NCBI GenBank assembly: GCA_966250015.1
Contig: CBINFS010000041.1
Location: 1 to 30,199 of the forward strand
DNA from: CBINFS01 sp966250015
GTDB lineage: Bacteria > Bacteroidota > Rhodothermia > Rhodothermales > DASSAV01
DNA: 30,199 bases
Direction of reading: 5' to 3'
Shown piece by piece: positions 16,428-24,807 of the stretch. Numbering within the stretch: position 1 is the first letter of the stretch; every line of letters starts with the position of its first letter. Below the pieces are notes generated by a model. The model saw only the letters and a list, made by a program, of their open reading frames with translations, was not told the origin of the DNA and did not search any database. Made by a program: the position numbers and the translations under genes.

Positions 16428-18674
16428 TCAAAAAGTAAGGCTGAACGAGACGTTCGGAATCGGCACCGGGATTTGCGGCGCTTCGTGCCGCTCGATGGTG
16501 CCGTCGTTCTCAAACTCGAAGAAGTAAAACCAGATGTTGCGCCGTTTGTAGGCGTTGATGACCTGAAGCTGGAGCTCGTAGTCGGCGATGCCGAACAGGC
16601 GTCCGGTGTGGGTGAGGCCGAGGTCGAGGCGGTGGTAGGCGGGAAGGCGTGCCTGGTTGTACCGGCTGATCAGGCCGTCGAGGTCGTCGTTGGCGAGGGG
16701 ATAGTCGACGAGCCTGAACCGGCCGGCGGGTTCAGTGTAGGCCTGGCCGGTGGCGTAGGTGAACACGCTCGTCAGGCGCCAGCGCCTCGCCAGGCGGTAG
16801 TTCAGCACCACGTTCAGGTCGTGGGTGCGGTCGTACTTGGGCGCGTAGTATTTGAAATCGTTGATGTTCGGGAAGCGCCGGCGGGTTTTGCCGTAGGTGT
16901 AGCCGACGAACCCGTTGATCCGTCCCCGGTTTTTTTCGAGCTGCGCCTCGATCCCGTAGGCATATCCCTGTCCGAACCGGAAGAGGTCGGGGTAGTCGGC
17001 GCCGGCGGCGTCGAAGAGGAAGGGGTCGAGCTCGAAGAGGTCGTTCATCGTACGGTAATACGTCTCCAGGTCGAGGTAGACGTCGTGCCCGAGAGACGAT
17101 TTGGCGCCGAAGACCATCTGGTCGCCGTAGGCGGGCGGCACGCCGTCGTCGGTCGTGAGCCAGAGGTCGAAGGCGGAGAAGAGCTCGCTGCTGATGAGGG
17201 TCAGGAACTGGTAGTAGCGCCCGTAAGCCGATTGCAGGCGCAGGCGTTCGATCGGACGGTATTCGAGGCTCAGGCGTGGTTCGAGCCGGACGTATTCGCC
17301 CTCGGAGAAGTAGTTTGCACGGACGCCTCCCTGTACGATCCACTTCGAGCCGGGCTTGTAGGTCTCCTGGACGTAAAGGGAGGCGTAGGCCGTCTGGAGG
17401 CGTTCGTCGAGTGTGGTGCGGGCGTCGAACAGGTCCTCAAGGCTCATCGTGAAATTGCCCGCCCAGAAGCCGGTTTTGAGGGTATGGCGCTCGCCGGGGA
17501 TGTACTCAAAGTCGCCTTTGAGCGACGTGTCGAAGATCCGGTTCCGGCGTTCGAACGACGTTCCGGCGAACACAAAAACGGGCTGGCTGTGGTAACGGGA
17601 AGACGTGAGGGTGAAGTTGGAGAACAGGTTCTGGCTGAAGATGTGGGTCCAGTTGGTGCTGAGGGTCCGGTTGCCGAGGGCGATTTCGAACCGGCCGTCT
17701 TCGAGGAAGTCCAGGTCGAGCCGGTCGTTGCCGGTGTAGAAGGCGAACGAGAGCTTGTCGTTGGGGCTCGCGTCGTAGTTGATCTTCCCGTTGAGGTCGT
17801 AGAAGTAGAACAGGTCCGGAATGCCTTCGACGTCTCCATTTCGGAGTGCGGCGAGCAAGGGTTCCATCGTCGAGCGGCGGACGGCGAGGATGACCGAGCC
17901 GTTGTCGACGGGTCCCTCGAAGTACGCACGGGAGGCCAGGAGGCCCAGACTGAGGCCGCCGCCGTACGACCGGCGGTTGCCGTCCTTGTTGTAGATGTCG
18001 ACCACCGACCCGAGCCTGCCGCCATACTCGGCGGGGTATGCGCCCTTGTAGAGCCGGACGTCCTTGATTGCGTCCGGATTGAAGGCCGAAAAGAAGCCGA
18101 AGAAGTGGCTGGGGTTGTAGACCGGATTGCGGTCGAGCAGGATGAGCGTCTGGTCCGGGCTTCCGCCCCGAATGTAGAGGCCGCTCGAGTAGTCGGACGC
18201 CGCCTTGACGCCGGGCAGGAGCTGGAGTGACCGGAAGACGTCGGGCTCGAGCACGGTCGGGAGCTCCTTGATGGACGCGACCTTGAGCTGTGACACGCTG
18301 ATGTTTTTGGTCTCTTCGAGGTGATCCCGTTCGGCGGAGACGACGATCTCGTCGGTCACGAGGGCTTCGGGCGTCAGGTCGATGTCCAGCCGCAGGCGCT
18401 GGCCCGGCTGCAGGGTAACCTCTTCGTAGTGGTCGGCGTAGCCGATGTACGACGCAACGACGGTGTAGGCGCCCGGCGCCAGGTTGGTCAGCGTGTAGTA
18501 CCCCGCGTGGTTCGTGGCCGCCCCGATCGTCGTGCCGCCGAGCACTACGTTGGCCATGATGAGGGTCTCACCCGACATCGCATCCCGAACGAAGCCGCTG
18601 ATGGAAGCCCTCTGGGCGAAAACCTGCCCCAACGTCAATACCCACAGCCCGAGCAGTAACAGAAAGGTTCTCAT
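16428..18674 (-). CDS. TonB-dependent receptor with carboxypeptidase-like regulatory domain
   Basis: A 748-residue outer-membrane receptor, shorter than SusC and of the class paired with DUF4249 lipoproteins. The signal peptide MRTFLLLLGLWVLTLGQVFAQ is followed by a carboxypeptidase-regulatory-like domain (about 23-103, ASISGFVRDAMSGETLIMAN). The plug contains ELPTVLEPDVFRSLQLLPGV, GLYIRGGSPDQTLILLD and LYKGAYPAEYGGRLGSVVDI (about 135-225). The barrel ends NVSFSLTF with a terminal phenylalanine. No TonB box could be assigned with confidence. The gene looks intact. The transported compound is unknown; siderophore, peptide or glycan uptake are all possible. A promoter should lie in 18675-18950. 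Confidence 0.93.
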   Translation of the reverse strand: MRTFLLLLGLWVLTLGQVFAQRASISGFVRDAMSGETLIMANVVLGGTTIGAATNHAGYYTLTNLAPGAYTVVASYIGYADHYEEVTLQPGQRLRLDIDLTPEALVTDEIVVSAERDHLEETKNISVSQLKVASIKELPTVLEPDVFRSLQLLPGVKAASDYSSGLYIRGGSPDQTLILLDRNPVYNPSHFFGFFSAFNPDAIKDVRLYKGAYPAEYGGRLGSVVDIYNKDGNRRSYGGGLSLGLLASRAYFEGPVDNGSVILAVRRSTMEPLLAALRNGDVEGIPDLFYFYDLNGKINYDASPNDKLSFAFYTGNDRLDLDFLEDGRFEIALGNRTLSTNWTHIFSQNLFSNFTLTSSRYHSQPVFVFAGTSFERRNRIFDTSLKGDFEYIPGERHTLKTGFWAGNFTMSLEDLFDARTTLDERLQTAYASLYVQETYKPGSKWIVQGGVRANYFSEGEYVRLEPRLSLEYRPIERLRLQSAYGRYYQFLTLISSELFSAFDLWLTTDDGVPPAYGDQMVFGAKSSLGHDVYLDLETYYRTMNDLFELDPFLFDAAGADYPDLFRFGQGYAYGIEAQLEKNRGRINGFVGYTYGKTRRRFPNINDFKYYAPKYDRTHDLNVVLNYRLARRWRLTSVFTYATGQAYTEPAGRFRLVDYPLANDDLDGLISRYNQARLPAYHRLDLGLTHTGRLFGIADYELQLQVINAYKRRNIWFYFFEFENDGTIERHEAPQIPVPIPNVSFSLTF

Positions 18675-18956
18675 AAAAAAGTGGAAGCGTAAACGGCTCT
18701 TACGGCACTGAAGACGGAGAAAGCGGCGGTCAGGTTACAAACTACCTCGCCCCGAAATCACTTAACCGAATCTTAACGAGCCTGCTAACGTCTTGCCCGC
18801 GAGAAGGATGCAAGGAGAGGGGAGAAGAGGGGGAGGGGAATGTGGAGCGATTGCGATAAAGACTTCCTGTCGGGATAGTAGGGGACGTGGTGGTAGACAC
18901 TACGGCCGAAATAAATATCTATTCATTAAACTCATAAAATACCTGTCCAATTAAAC

Positions 18957-18990
18957 TCCCCTCCTGGACAGGAGGGGCCGGGGTGGTAGA
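18957..18990 (+). repeat. CTCCTGGACAGGAG-type repeat, copy 1
   Basis: CCCCTCCTG (18958-18966) pairs with CAGGAGGGG (18969-18977), and GGGTGGTAGA follows (18981-18990). The start TCCCCTCCTGGACA and the end GGGGTGGTnGA recur in inverted orientation at 19064-19123, so this is one arm of an inverted pair of dispersed palindromic repeats. Confidence 0.8.
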
Positions 18991-19063
18991 TATGAAATGC
19001 TTATTTTTTTAATACCGTAAGTGTCGCTATCTAAAATTATCAGAGTTATTCCCATCCCTTTTG

Positions 19064-19123
19064 TCGACCACCCCTGTATCCCTTCCTCCCGCTAAAGCGG
19101 GACAGGGTTGTCCAGGAGGGGAA
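19064..19123 (-). repeat. CTCCTGGACA-type repeat, copy 2 (inverted)
   Basis: Read on the minus strand it starts TTCCCCTCCTGGACA and ends GGGGTGGTCGA, the same ends as copy 1. The inside is longer and has its own hairpin CCCGC-taaa-GCGGG (19088-19101). The two copies face each other across about 70 bp, so a single transcript could fold the outer arms together. Confidence 0.8.
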
Positions 19124-19171
19124 TTATTTGCTCACCTTTTTGAGACTCAATTCTATTATACTCTTCTATCC

Positions 19172-19555
19172 TTACTCGTCGAGGTCTTCGAGGCTTTTGA
19201 GGACCTCGTCGACGTCGGAGCGGACGAGGGCGAGGATGGAGGCGTGGGGGAGGATGAGGTAGTTCTGGTCCTGGAAGGTGATCTCGATGGCGTCCTTTTT
19301 GAGGTAGAAGGCAAAGTCGCCCGGGCGGGCCTGGAGGGGGATGTAGCGGACGGCCTTGCGCTCGCTCGCCCACGGCTCGTCGGAGTAGTCGGGATTAGGG
19401 ATGACGTAGCCGGGCCCGACCCGGACCACGTGCCCGCTGCCGACCCGATCCTGCGCTGCGACGGTGGCAGGCAGGTACAGGCCCGCTTTGGTCTGTTTCT
19501 CTCCATCCTCGGGTGCTATGAGGACGCGGTCTCCGACCAGAATCAACTCATCCAT
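19172..19555 (-). CDS. GroES-like co-chaperonin family protein
   Basis: A 127-residue protein with a GroES (Cpn10) fold. MDELILVGDRVLIAPEDGEK matches the GroES N-terminal strand, KAGLYLP the mobile-loop region, GSGHVVRVGPG the central glycine motif, and PGDFAFYLKKDAIEITFQDQNYLILPHASILALV the C-terminal strands. It is longer than classical GroES (about 95 residues): it has an insert after VGPG (about 46-66) and an acidic tail (DVDEVLKSLEDLDE). No groEL is adjacent, so it is a paralogue or specialised co-chaperonin rather than the housekeeping gene. I prefer the ATG at 19555. A TTG at 19600 would add 15 residues and overlap the symporter stop as TTGA. It is probably co-transcribed with the symporter. 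Confidence 0.85.
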   Translation of the reverse strand: MDELILVGDRVLIAPEDGEKQTKAGLYLPATVAAQDRVGSGHVVRVGPGYVIPNPDYSDEPWASERKAVRYIPLQARPGDFAFYLKKDAIEITFQDQNYLILPHASILALVRSDVDEVLKSLEDLDE

Positions 19556-19596
19556 TGTATTCAACTTTTGTTTCACAAGCACTCGGCCTTTCAGGG

Positions 19597-21414
19597 TCAA
19601 TCGATCAGCGCCACCTCTTCATTCCGGCTGATGTGCCACCACAGGAAGGCGGCGGAGATGCCGGCGACGGCAATGAGGACCAGCGCGAGGAGCATCCGCC
19701 CGAAGAGCAGGTATCCGACGCCGAAAAGGGTCGAATATATGAATACGACCCCGACCAACCAATCGATGGCCAGCTTAGTCAGCCCCGAATCGGGGATGAC
19801 GTGTGGATGCCGCTTCGCGAGCGGGCCCCAGCCCGGGCCGCCCGGCCTGACGCGCTGGTAGAACTCGTCGAGTGTGGCCTGATCCGTGGGGCGCGTAACA
19901 AACGTGGCGATCAGCCAGAGCGGGGTCGTGATCCCGACTACTGAAAACAGGTTGATCGGGAAGGGTTCCTGTATGCCGGGCAGCGTGACGTCGAAGAGGG
20001 CGAGGACGAGGGCCAGCACGGTCAGCAGGATCGGGGTGAGCGTGGCGACGAGCTCGCTCCACGCGTTGACGCGCCACCAGTACCAGCGGAGGATCAGCAC
20101 CAGGCCGAGGCCGGCAGACGCGGTGAGGACGAGACCCCACGCCTCGCTGATCGATTCGAGACGCGACGTGACGAAGACGCTCAGGACAGCAAGGACGAAT
20201 GTCGTGATCCGGGCGACCAGTACGTAGTACTTCTCGTCGCCGTCCTTACGGACGAAGCGCCGCCAGAAGTCGTTCACCACGTACGACGTACCCCAGTTGA
20301 GCTGGGTGGCGACGGTGCTCATGAAGGCGGCGAGGAAGGCGGCGACGAGCAGGCCCAGCAGCCCGGCCGGGAGGGCGTCGCGCATGATCATCACGTAACC
20401 CTGTCGCGGATCGGCAAGGCCCGGATAGAGAACGAGCGAGGCGAGCGCGACGATGATCCACGGCCACGGGCGCAGGCAGTAGTGCGCCACGTTGAACCAC
20501 AGGGTGGCAAAAAGCGAGTGCTTTTCGTCCTTCGCGCTCATCATCCGCTGCGCCACGTAACCGCCGCCACCGGGCTCGGCGCCGGGATACCAACTCGACC
20601 ACCACTGCACGCCGATGTACGCCACGAAGGCTGCTGCCGAAAGGGCGAGCACGCCCGCACCCTGCGCCGCAGTGCCGATGGTGGGGAGCATGTTGAACGT
20701 CGTCTCGGGCAGCTTGTCGAGCAGACCGGAGATGCCGCCGACCTCCGGTATTTTGAGCGCCATCACGGCAAGTATGATCGTACCGGTCATCGCCACGACG
20801 AACTGGAACGCGTCGGTCACCGTTACACCCCACAGGCCAGAAAGCAGCGAATAAACACCGACGACCAGGATCAGGATGCCCGTCAGCAGCAGTGCCGCGC
20901 TGAACTCGAAGCCGAGGAAATTGAACGAGGTCCGGCCGGCGATGGAGAGGTTGGGGAAGAGGATCTCGAAGATCGTCTCCATGGCCAGCGACACCCAGCC
21001 GATGATGATGACGTTCATGATCAGGCCGAAGTAGACCGCCTTGATGCCCCGGAGCCACGCGGCTGCCTTGCCGCTGTATCGCAGCTCGACGAACTCGACG
21101 TCGGTCAGCACTCCGCTACGCCGCCAGAGGCGAGAGAAGAAGAAAACGGTCAGGATACCGCCGAACGCAAAGTTCCACCAGAGCCAGTTACCTGCGATAC
21201 CGTTTTGAGCGACGAGCTCGGTGACGGCAAGCGGGGTGTCGGCGGCAAACGTGGTGGCGACCATACCCGTGCCGGCAAGCCACCAGGGCAGGTTACGCCC
21301 CGAGAGAAAGAACTCCGACGTGTTCTTCGAGGCCCGCCGGAAGTAATAAGCTGCGATACCGAAGGAAAGCAGAAAATAGGCAGCGATCAGGACCCAGTCG
21401 ATCGTGGTCAGCAT
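19597..21414 (-). CDS. Sodium:solute symporter (SSS family)
   Basis: A 605-residue inner-membrane transporter of the solute:sodium symporter family, which couples Na+ influx to uptake of sugars, amino acids, nucleosides or organic acids. It starts MLTTIDWVLIAAYFLLSFGI and has about 13-15 hydrophobic segments. Family features include SKNTSEFFLSGRNLPWWLAG near residues 29-48, TTFAADTPLAVTELVAQNGI, and the conserved core helix AAFLAAFMSTVATQLNWGTSYVVNDFWRRF. The region near RHPHVIPDSGL is encoded by DNA resembling a REP hairpin (19783-19795). The GroES-like gene follows on the same strand. The substrate cannot be told from sequence, and no catabolic gene is adjacent. Confidence 0.93.
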   Translation of the reverse strand: MLTTIDWVLIAAYFLLSFGIAAYYFRRASKNTSEFFLSGRNLPWWLAGTGMVATTFAADTPLAVTELVAQNGIAGNWLWWNFAFGGILTVFFFSRLWRRSGVLTDVEFVELRYSGKAAAWLRGIKAVYFGLIMNVIIIGWVSLAMETIFEILFPNLSIAGRTSFNFLGFEFSAALLLTGILILVVGVYSLLSGLWGVTVTDAFQFVVAMTGTIILAVMALKIPEVGGISGLLDKLPETTFNMLPTIGTAAQGAGVLALSAAAFVAYIGVQWWSSWYPGAEPGGGGYVAQRMMSAKDEKHSLFATLWFNVAHYCLRPWPWIIVALASLVLYPGLADPRQGYVMIMRDALPAGLLGLLVAAFLAAFMSTVATQLNWGTSYVVNDFWRRFVRKDGDEKYYVLVARITTFVLAVLSVFVTSRLESISEAWGLVLTASAGLGLVLILRWYWWRVNAWSELVATLTPILLTVLALVLALFDVTLPGIQEPFPINLFSVVGITTPLWLIATFVTRPTDQATLDEFYQRVRPGGPGWGPLAKRHPHVIPDSGLTKLAIDWLVGVVFIYSTLFGVGYLLFGRMLLALVLIAVAGISAAFLWWHISRNEEVALID

Positions 21415-21652
21415 AGTACACGAGTGTGCAGAGGTGGACGAAATGAAGGCAGGGAGAAGATAGGAAACGGACGCAAACTATGAAGGGCAGGCAGTAACTT
21501 TGACCCTCTCCAAGCACCCAAAAATGAAGCGAATTGCCGGAAAAATCGGAAAAAGTGTTTCTGAGAAAACGGAGAAGGGCATTGCCCGATCGAATCATCG
21601 GGACGACCTGCCGTGTGGCAGGCGCTGAAACGCGAGCGTCTGAGCGAAGCGC

Positions 21653-21745
21653 TTACATGAAGCTGAAGACTACGAATACGATTAGTCCAACGACGCCGGC
21701 GCCAACGGTCATGGTGCGGATCGCAAGATCAACCGGATTCCTCAT
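21653..21745 (-). CDS. Possible 30-residue single-span membrane peptide
   Basis: Read by hand on the minus strand: ATG at 21745 and TAA at 21653-21655, encoding MRNPVDLAIRTMTVGAGV followed by VGLIVFVVFSFM. A short positively charged N-terminus precedes one strongly hydrophobic segment, the layout of small bacterial membrane proteins. It lies upstream of the symporter on the same strand, about 240 bp away. No clear ribosome-binding site precedes it. The hydrophobic pattern supports it, but the short length means chance cannot be excluded. Function unknown. Confidence 0.45.
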   Translation of the reverse strand: MRNPVDLAIRTMTVGAGVVGLIVFVVFSFM

Positions 21746-21822
21746 GATATGGGGTGAATTAGAGCCGTTCATGTGGGCGAAAATACAGAGTCGTTACGCT
21801 TTTGCAAGTCCAATTGTGTGAA

Positions 21823-21834
21823 AATCGTACGATT
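21823..21834. promoter_or_regulatory. 12-bp palindrome upstream of ggt
   Basis: AATCGTACGATT is its own reverse complement. It is flanked by GTGT and ACAC offset by one base. It lies in the divergent region about 175 bp before the GGT start. It may be an operator. No regulator gene is nearby. Confidence 0.35.
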
Positions 21835-22008
21835 CTACACCGATAAATCGCTTTCTACGAATCAATTATCATGATTTCAAATAACGTGCCGTTTATTCTC
21901 AAATTAGCATACGAGCCCGGGATGTCCGAGTTCCAAAATTTGACACCTTTCGGTTGGTGACGGGAGGTAGAAATTGGAATAGTCCATATCATCATTACGT
22001 TTTAGCCG

Positions 22009-23784
22009 ATGAGCCTGAAACCGTTTTTACGAATAGTAACCGTTCTGTTGGCACTCAGCGTGTCCTCGTGCAGCGGAAGGGTGGGGCAGCCCCGGGAAGC
22101 GGAGCCGACCTCGTGGGCGGAGAACGGCATGGTGGTCTCGGCGCACGTGGAGGCTTCGAGGGCAGGGGTGGAGGTGCTCAGGAAGGGAGGCAATGCCGTC
22201 GACGCCGCCGTCGCGACGGGTTTCGCCCTGGCGGTCGTGTTTCCGGTTGCGGGGAACGTCGGAGGCGGCGGGTTCATGGTGATCCGGCACAGCGACGGCA
22301 CGGCCACGACGATCGACTTCCGGGAGAAGGCTCCGGCGGCGGCAAGCCGGGACATGTACCTGAACGAGTCGGGCGAGGTGCAGCCGGAACTGAGCCAGCG
22401 CGGCCATCTGGCCTCGGGTGTGCCGGGTACGGTGGCCGGCCTATACCTGGCCCATCAGCGGTACGGGAAGCTGCCGTGGAAAGAGGTGCTCGAGCCGGCC
22501 ATTCGGCTGGCAGAGGACGGGTTCACGCTCTCCCACAATCAGGCCAACCGATTTAACTCGTACCGTAACCGTTTTCTGGCCTATCCGGGGACGGCTCGGT
22601 ATTTCACCAGAGAGAGCGGCCGCTTTCGGGCGGGTGAGCGGTTCGTGCAGCGCGACCTGGCGCGGGTGCTCCGGCGCATCCGTGCGCACGGGCGTGACGG
22701 ATTCTACCGCGGGGAAACGGCAGATCTGATCGTGGCCGAAATGGAGCGCGGGGGAGGGCTCATCAACCACGCCGATCTTGAATCCTACGAAGCCGTCGAA
22801 CGGGAGCCGGTGGAGGGGACGTACCGGGGCTACCGGGTCATTTCGATGGGCCCACCGTCGTCCGGTGGCGTGTCGCTGATCCAGCTTCTCAACGCCCTGG
22901 AGCCCTACGACCTGCGGGATCTCGGATACCAGTCCAGCGCCACCGTTCACCTGATGGGGGAGGCCATGCGCCGGGTGTTCGCCGACCGGTCCGAATGGAT
23001 GGGTGATCCGGACTTCGTCGACGTCCCGGTAGAGGCGCTCATAGACAAGGCCTACATGGCTGACCGGATGGCGGACTTCGACCCTGACCGCGCGACGCCG
23101 AGCGAGGACGTCCGCCACGGCGAGCCGCTCGTCGGTGAATCGAGCGAAACGACACACTACTCCATCGTGGACGCCGAGGGGAACGCGGTGAGCGTGACGA
23201 CGACGCTCAACGGGAGCTACGGGTCGCTCGTCGTGGTTGACGGCGCGGGCTTTTTCCTGAACAACGAGATGGACGATTTCAGCGCGGCGCCGGGGGCGCC
23301 GAACATGTTCGGGCTGACCGGCTCCGAAGCCAACGAGATCCAGCCGGGTAAGCGGATGCTGTCGTCGATGACGCCGACGATCGTGGAGGACCCTTCGGGG
23401 CGGCTGTTTATGGTGATCGGGTCACCCGGCGGCGCGAGGATTCCGACGACGGTGCTTCAGGTGATCGTCAACGTCATCGATTACGGCATGGACATCGAGC
23501 GCGCTGTCGCAGCGCCTCGTATCCACCACCAGTGGTTGCCGGATGAGCTCCTGTACGAGCGGTACGGCCTTCCTGAAGACGTGGTTGCCAACCTGGAGGC
23601 CCGGGGGTGGGGCGTCTCGGTTGGCGGCTACTGGGGGCGTGCCGACGGCATCCTGGTGAGCTTCGAAGGGACCGACGTGGAGGACGAACCGTCAAGTGTA
23701 GAGCGGCTTGAACAGCGACGAGCTGGGCGGATCCTTTTCGCCGGAACCGATCCCCGGGGTGAAGATGCAGCCGTGGGGTACTGA
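22009..23784 (+). CDS. ggt: Gamma-glutamyltransferase (lipoprotein)
   Basis: A 591-residue gamma-glutamyltransferase that hydrolyses or transfers the gamma-glutamyl group of glutathione and related peptides outside the cytoplasm. The lipoprotein signal MSLKPFLRIVTVLLALSVSSC has its lipidated Cys at 21. The large-subunit signature includes VVSAHVEASRAGVEVLRKGGNAVDAAVA and GNVGGGGFMVI. Autocleavage occurs before the nucleophile Thr381 in SSETTHYSIVD. It is followed by SVTTTLNGSYGSL, LNNEMDDFSAAPGAPN and the oxyanion segment SSMTPTIV, then IGSPGGARIPTTVLQ. All match active bacterial GGTs, so it should self-process. As a lipoprotein it is probably membrane-anchored in the periplasm. The convergent serine hydrolase stops 10 bp away. 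Confidence 0.96.
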   Translation: MSLKPFLRIVTVLLALSVSSCSGRVGQPREAEPTSWAENGMVVSAHVEASRAGVEVLRKGGNAVDAAVATGFALAVVFPVAGNVGGGGFMVIRHSDGTATTIDFREKAPAAASRDMYLNESGEVQPELSQRGHLASGVPGTVAGLYLAHQRYGKLPWKEVLEPAIRLAEDGFTLSHNQANRFNSYRNRFLAYPGTARYFTRESGRFRAGERFVQRDLARVLRRIRAHGRDGFYRGETADLIVAEMERGGGLINHADLESYEAVEREPVEGTYRGYRVISMGPPSSGGVSLIQLLNALEPYDLRDLGYQSSATVHLMGEAMRRVFADRSEWMGDPDFVDVPVEALIDKAYMADRMADFDPDRATPSEDVRHGEPLVGESSETTHYSIVDAEGNAVSVTTTLNGSYGSLVVVDGAGFFLNNEMDDFSAAPGAPNMFGLTGSEANEIQPGKRMLSSMTPTIVEDPSGRLFMVIGSPGGARIPTTVLQVIVNVIDYGMDIERAVAAPRIHHQWLPDELLYERYGLPEDVVANLEARGWGVSVGGYWGRADGILVSFEGTDVEDEPSSVERLEQRRAGRILFAGTDPRGEDAAVGY

Positions 23785-23808
23785 AGGGCCGGATCAGTCC
23801 GTTACCCC
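23775..23808. terminator. Possible shared hairpin at convergent stop codons
   Basis: GGGGTACTGA (23775-23784) can pair with TCAG (23794-23797) and TACCCC (23803-23808), with a bulge on the right side. The stem includes the stop codons of ggt and of the serine hydrolase. No U-tract follows on either strand, so a terminator role is uncertain. The two genes leave no room for separate terminators. Confidence 0.35.
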
Positions 23809-24807
23809 AAGCCATCCCCTCAGCTTCTCCGCGATCCGTTCTGCCGTGGGCGGGCTGAAGTTGGACAGCACGACGACGTCGTATCCGCCTGGCAGGTCGC
23901 CATCTACCACGGTATTGATACCGGGCGCACCGCCGGCGACGCCGATGCCCGGAGGCGGCCCCTCCGGAATTTTCCGTTCGCGCAGCGCCTGGACGAAACG
24001 CAGGAGATCGTGGGCAGTCGAGTAGCCTCCGCCCGCCGCACTGCCGCGGCCGGGTAGCAGCAACGTGTTGCACTCGAGCGGCGACCCCTCCAAAGCATCT
24101 TCTGGCCGGTAGTAGCCGATGGCCACATTGCCGTCGAGCTGGTCACGGAAAATGTGCTTCGTTTCCGTCATTCCGGCAGGCCGGTAAATGTGCTCCTCGA
24201 CGTACTCGTAGTAATCCTGCCCTGACACGCGCTCGATCACCTCTCCGAGCACGACGTAACCCGCATTTGAATAGCGCTGGTCCGATCCCGGTGTGAACTC
24301 GAGCGGGTTATCGACAAAAAGCTGGACGAAGTCGCGATTGTGGCGGATGTCCAGGCGGTCTCCTCCTTCCGGTTCGTCGAAGATGTTTCCCCCGATGCCG
24401 GATTGGTGGCGCACCAGCTGGCGGATCGTCACGCTTCGGGCAACTTCCTGGTTCGGATAATCCGGCCAGTAGTTGATCAGGGTTGAATCGAGGTCAAGCT
24501 TACCTTCGGCTGCGAGCTGCCGGATCGCGATGGTGGTAAAAGCCTTGTTGATCGAGCCAATGTTGAATGCGGTTTCGACGGTGTTGGGGATCTGCGCCTC
24601 CCGATCTGCGAATCCGTAGGCTCCCTCGAAGACGATCTCTCCGTCTTTCGCAATTGCGACGACCCCCGAAAACTCATCCAGCGCGGCGAGGCTGTCGAGC
24701 GTATGCGACACCTTGCTGATAAAGTCGTCCTTCGAGAGCGACGTAGGGTTCTGACCCAGAACGGGAGAGCAGAACAGCAATGATGCGACAATTGACAGGA
24801 GGCGCAT
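23794..24807 (-). CDS. Class C beta-lactamase-like serine hydrolase
   Basis: A 337-residue serine hydrolase of the beta-lactamase/D-aminopeptidase/esterase superfamily (PF00144 type). The start at 24807 gives a clean signal peptide MRLLSIVASLLFCSPVLGQ. The frame is open upstream, but that extension has no signal or domain features. Catalytic motifs: S85-I-N-K88 (nucleophile Ser and general base Lys in NIGSINKAF), Y179-S-N181 (in QRYSNAGY), and a glycine-rich third motif GGAPG (292-296) in place of the KTG of true beta-lactamases. It acts in the periplasm. The likely substrate is a peptide, ester or lactam; resistance to beta-lactams should not be assumed. It is convergent with ggt. Both act on peptide-like bonds outside the cytoplasm, but a shared pathway is only a guess. 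Confidence 0.9.
   Translation of the reverse strand: MRLLSIVASLLFCSPVLGQNPTSLSKDDFISKVSHTLDSLAALDEFSGVVAIAKDGEIVFEGAYGFADREAQIPNTVETAFNIGSINKAFTTIAIRQLAAEGKLDLDSTLINYWPDYPNQEVARSVTIRQLVRHQSGIGGNIFDEPEGGDRLDIRHNRDFVQLFVDNPLEFTPGSDQRYSNAGYVVLGEVIERVSGQDYYEYVEEHIYRPAGMTETKHIFRDQLDGNVAIGYYRPEDALEGSPLECNTLLLPGRGSAAGGGYSTAHDLLRFVQALRERKIPEGPPPGIGVAGGAPGINTVVDGDLPGGYDVVVLSNFSPPTAERIAEKLRGWLGVTD

Larger units (their letters stand above)
18675..19171. other. Gene-free region with inverted repeat pair
   Basis: About 500 bp between the GroES-like gene and the TonB receptor, both on the minus strand. The part near the receptor (18675-18900) should hold its promoter, but no clear box stands out. The rest carries an inverted pair of repeats (18957-18990 and 19064-19123) separated by an AT-rich spacer that includes TTATTTTTTTAAT at 19001-19013. 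The repeats may end transcription from the symporter/GroES unit. No gene seen. Confidence 0.55.
21415..22008. other. Divergent intergenic region between symporter and GGT
   Basis: About 590 bp containing one possible 30-residue membrane peptide (21653-21745, minus). It also holds a perfect 12-bp palindrome AATCGTACGATT (21823-21834), nearly framed by GTGT and ACAC, and a short hairpin CTGCC-gtgt-GGCAG (21608-21621). The AT-rich part (21780-21960) should contain the GGT promoter. The minus-strand promoter for the symporter is also expected here. No box could be assigned confidently. Confidence 0.5.

Noticed and set aside
9508..18230. Long antisense frames over SusC, SusD and the TonB receptor (at 9508-10947, 12606-14423 and 16473-18230)
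   Set aside because: No start signals or domains; each lies opposite a gene with strong family motifs.
18900..19130. Insertion sequence remnant
   Set aside because: No transposase fragment or target-site duplication is visible. The paired repeats explain the structure.
23794..24807. True AmpC-type beta-lactamase resistance gene
   Set aside because: It has SxxK and YxN but lacks a KTG box, and its size fits the broad serine-hydrolase family. Resistance cannot be claimed.
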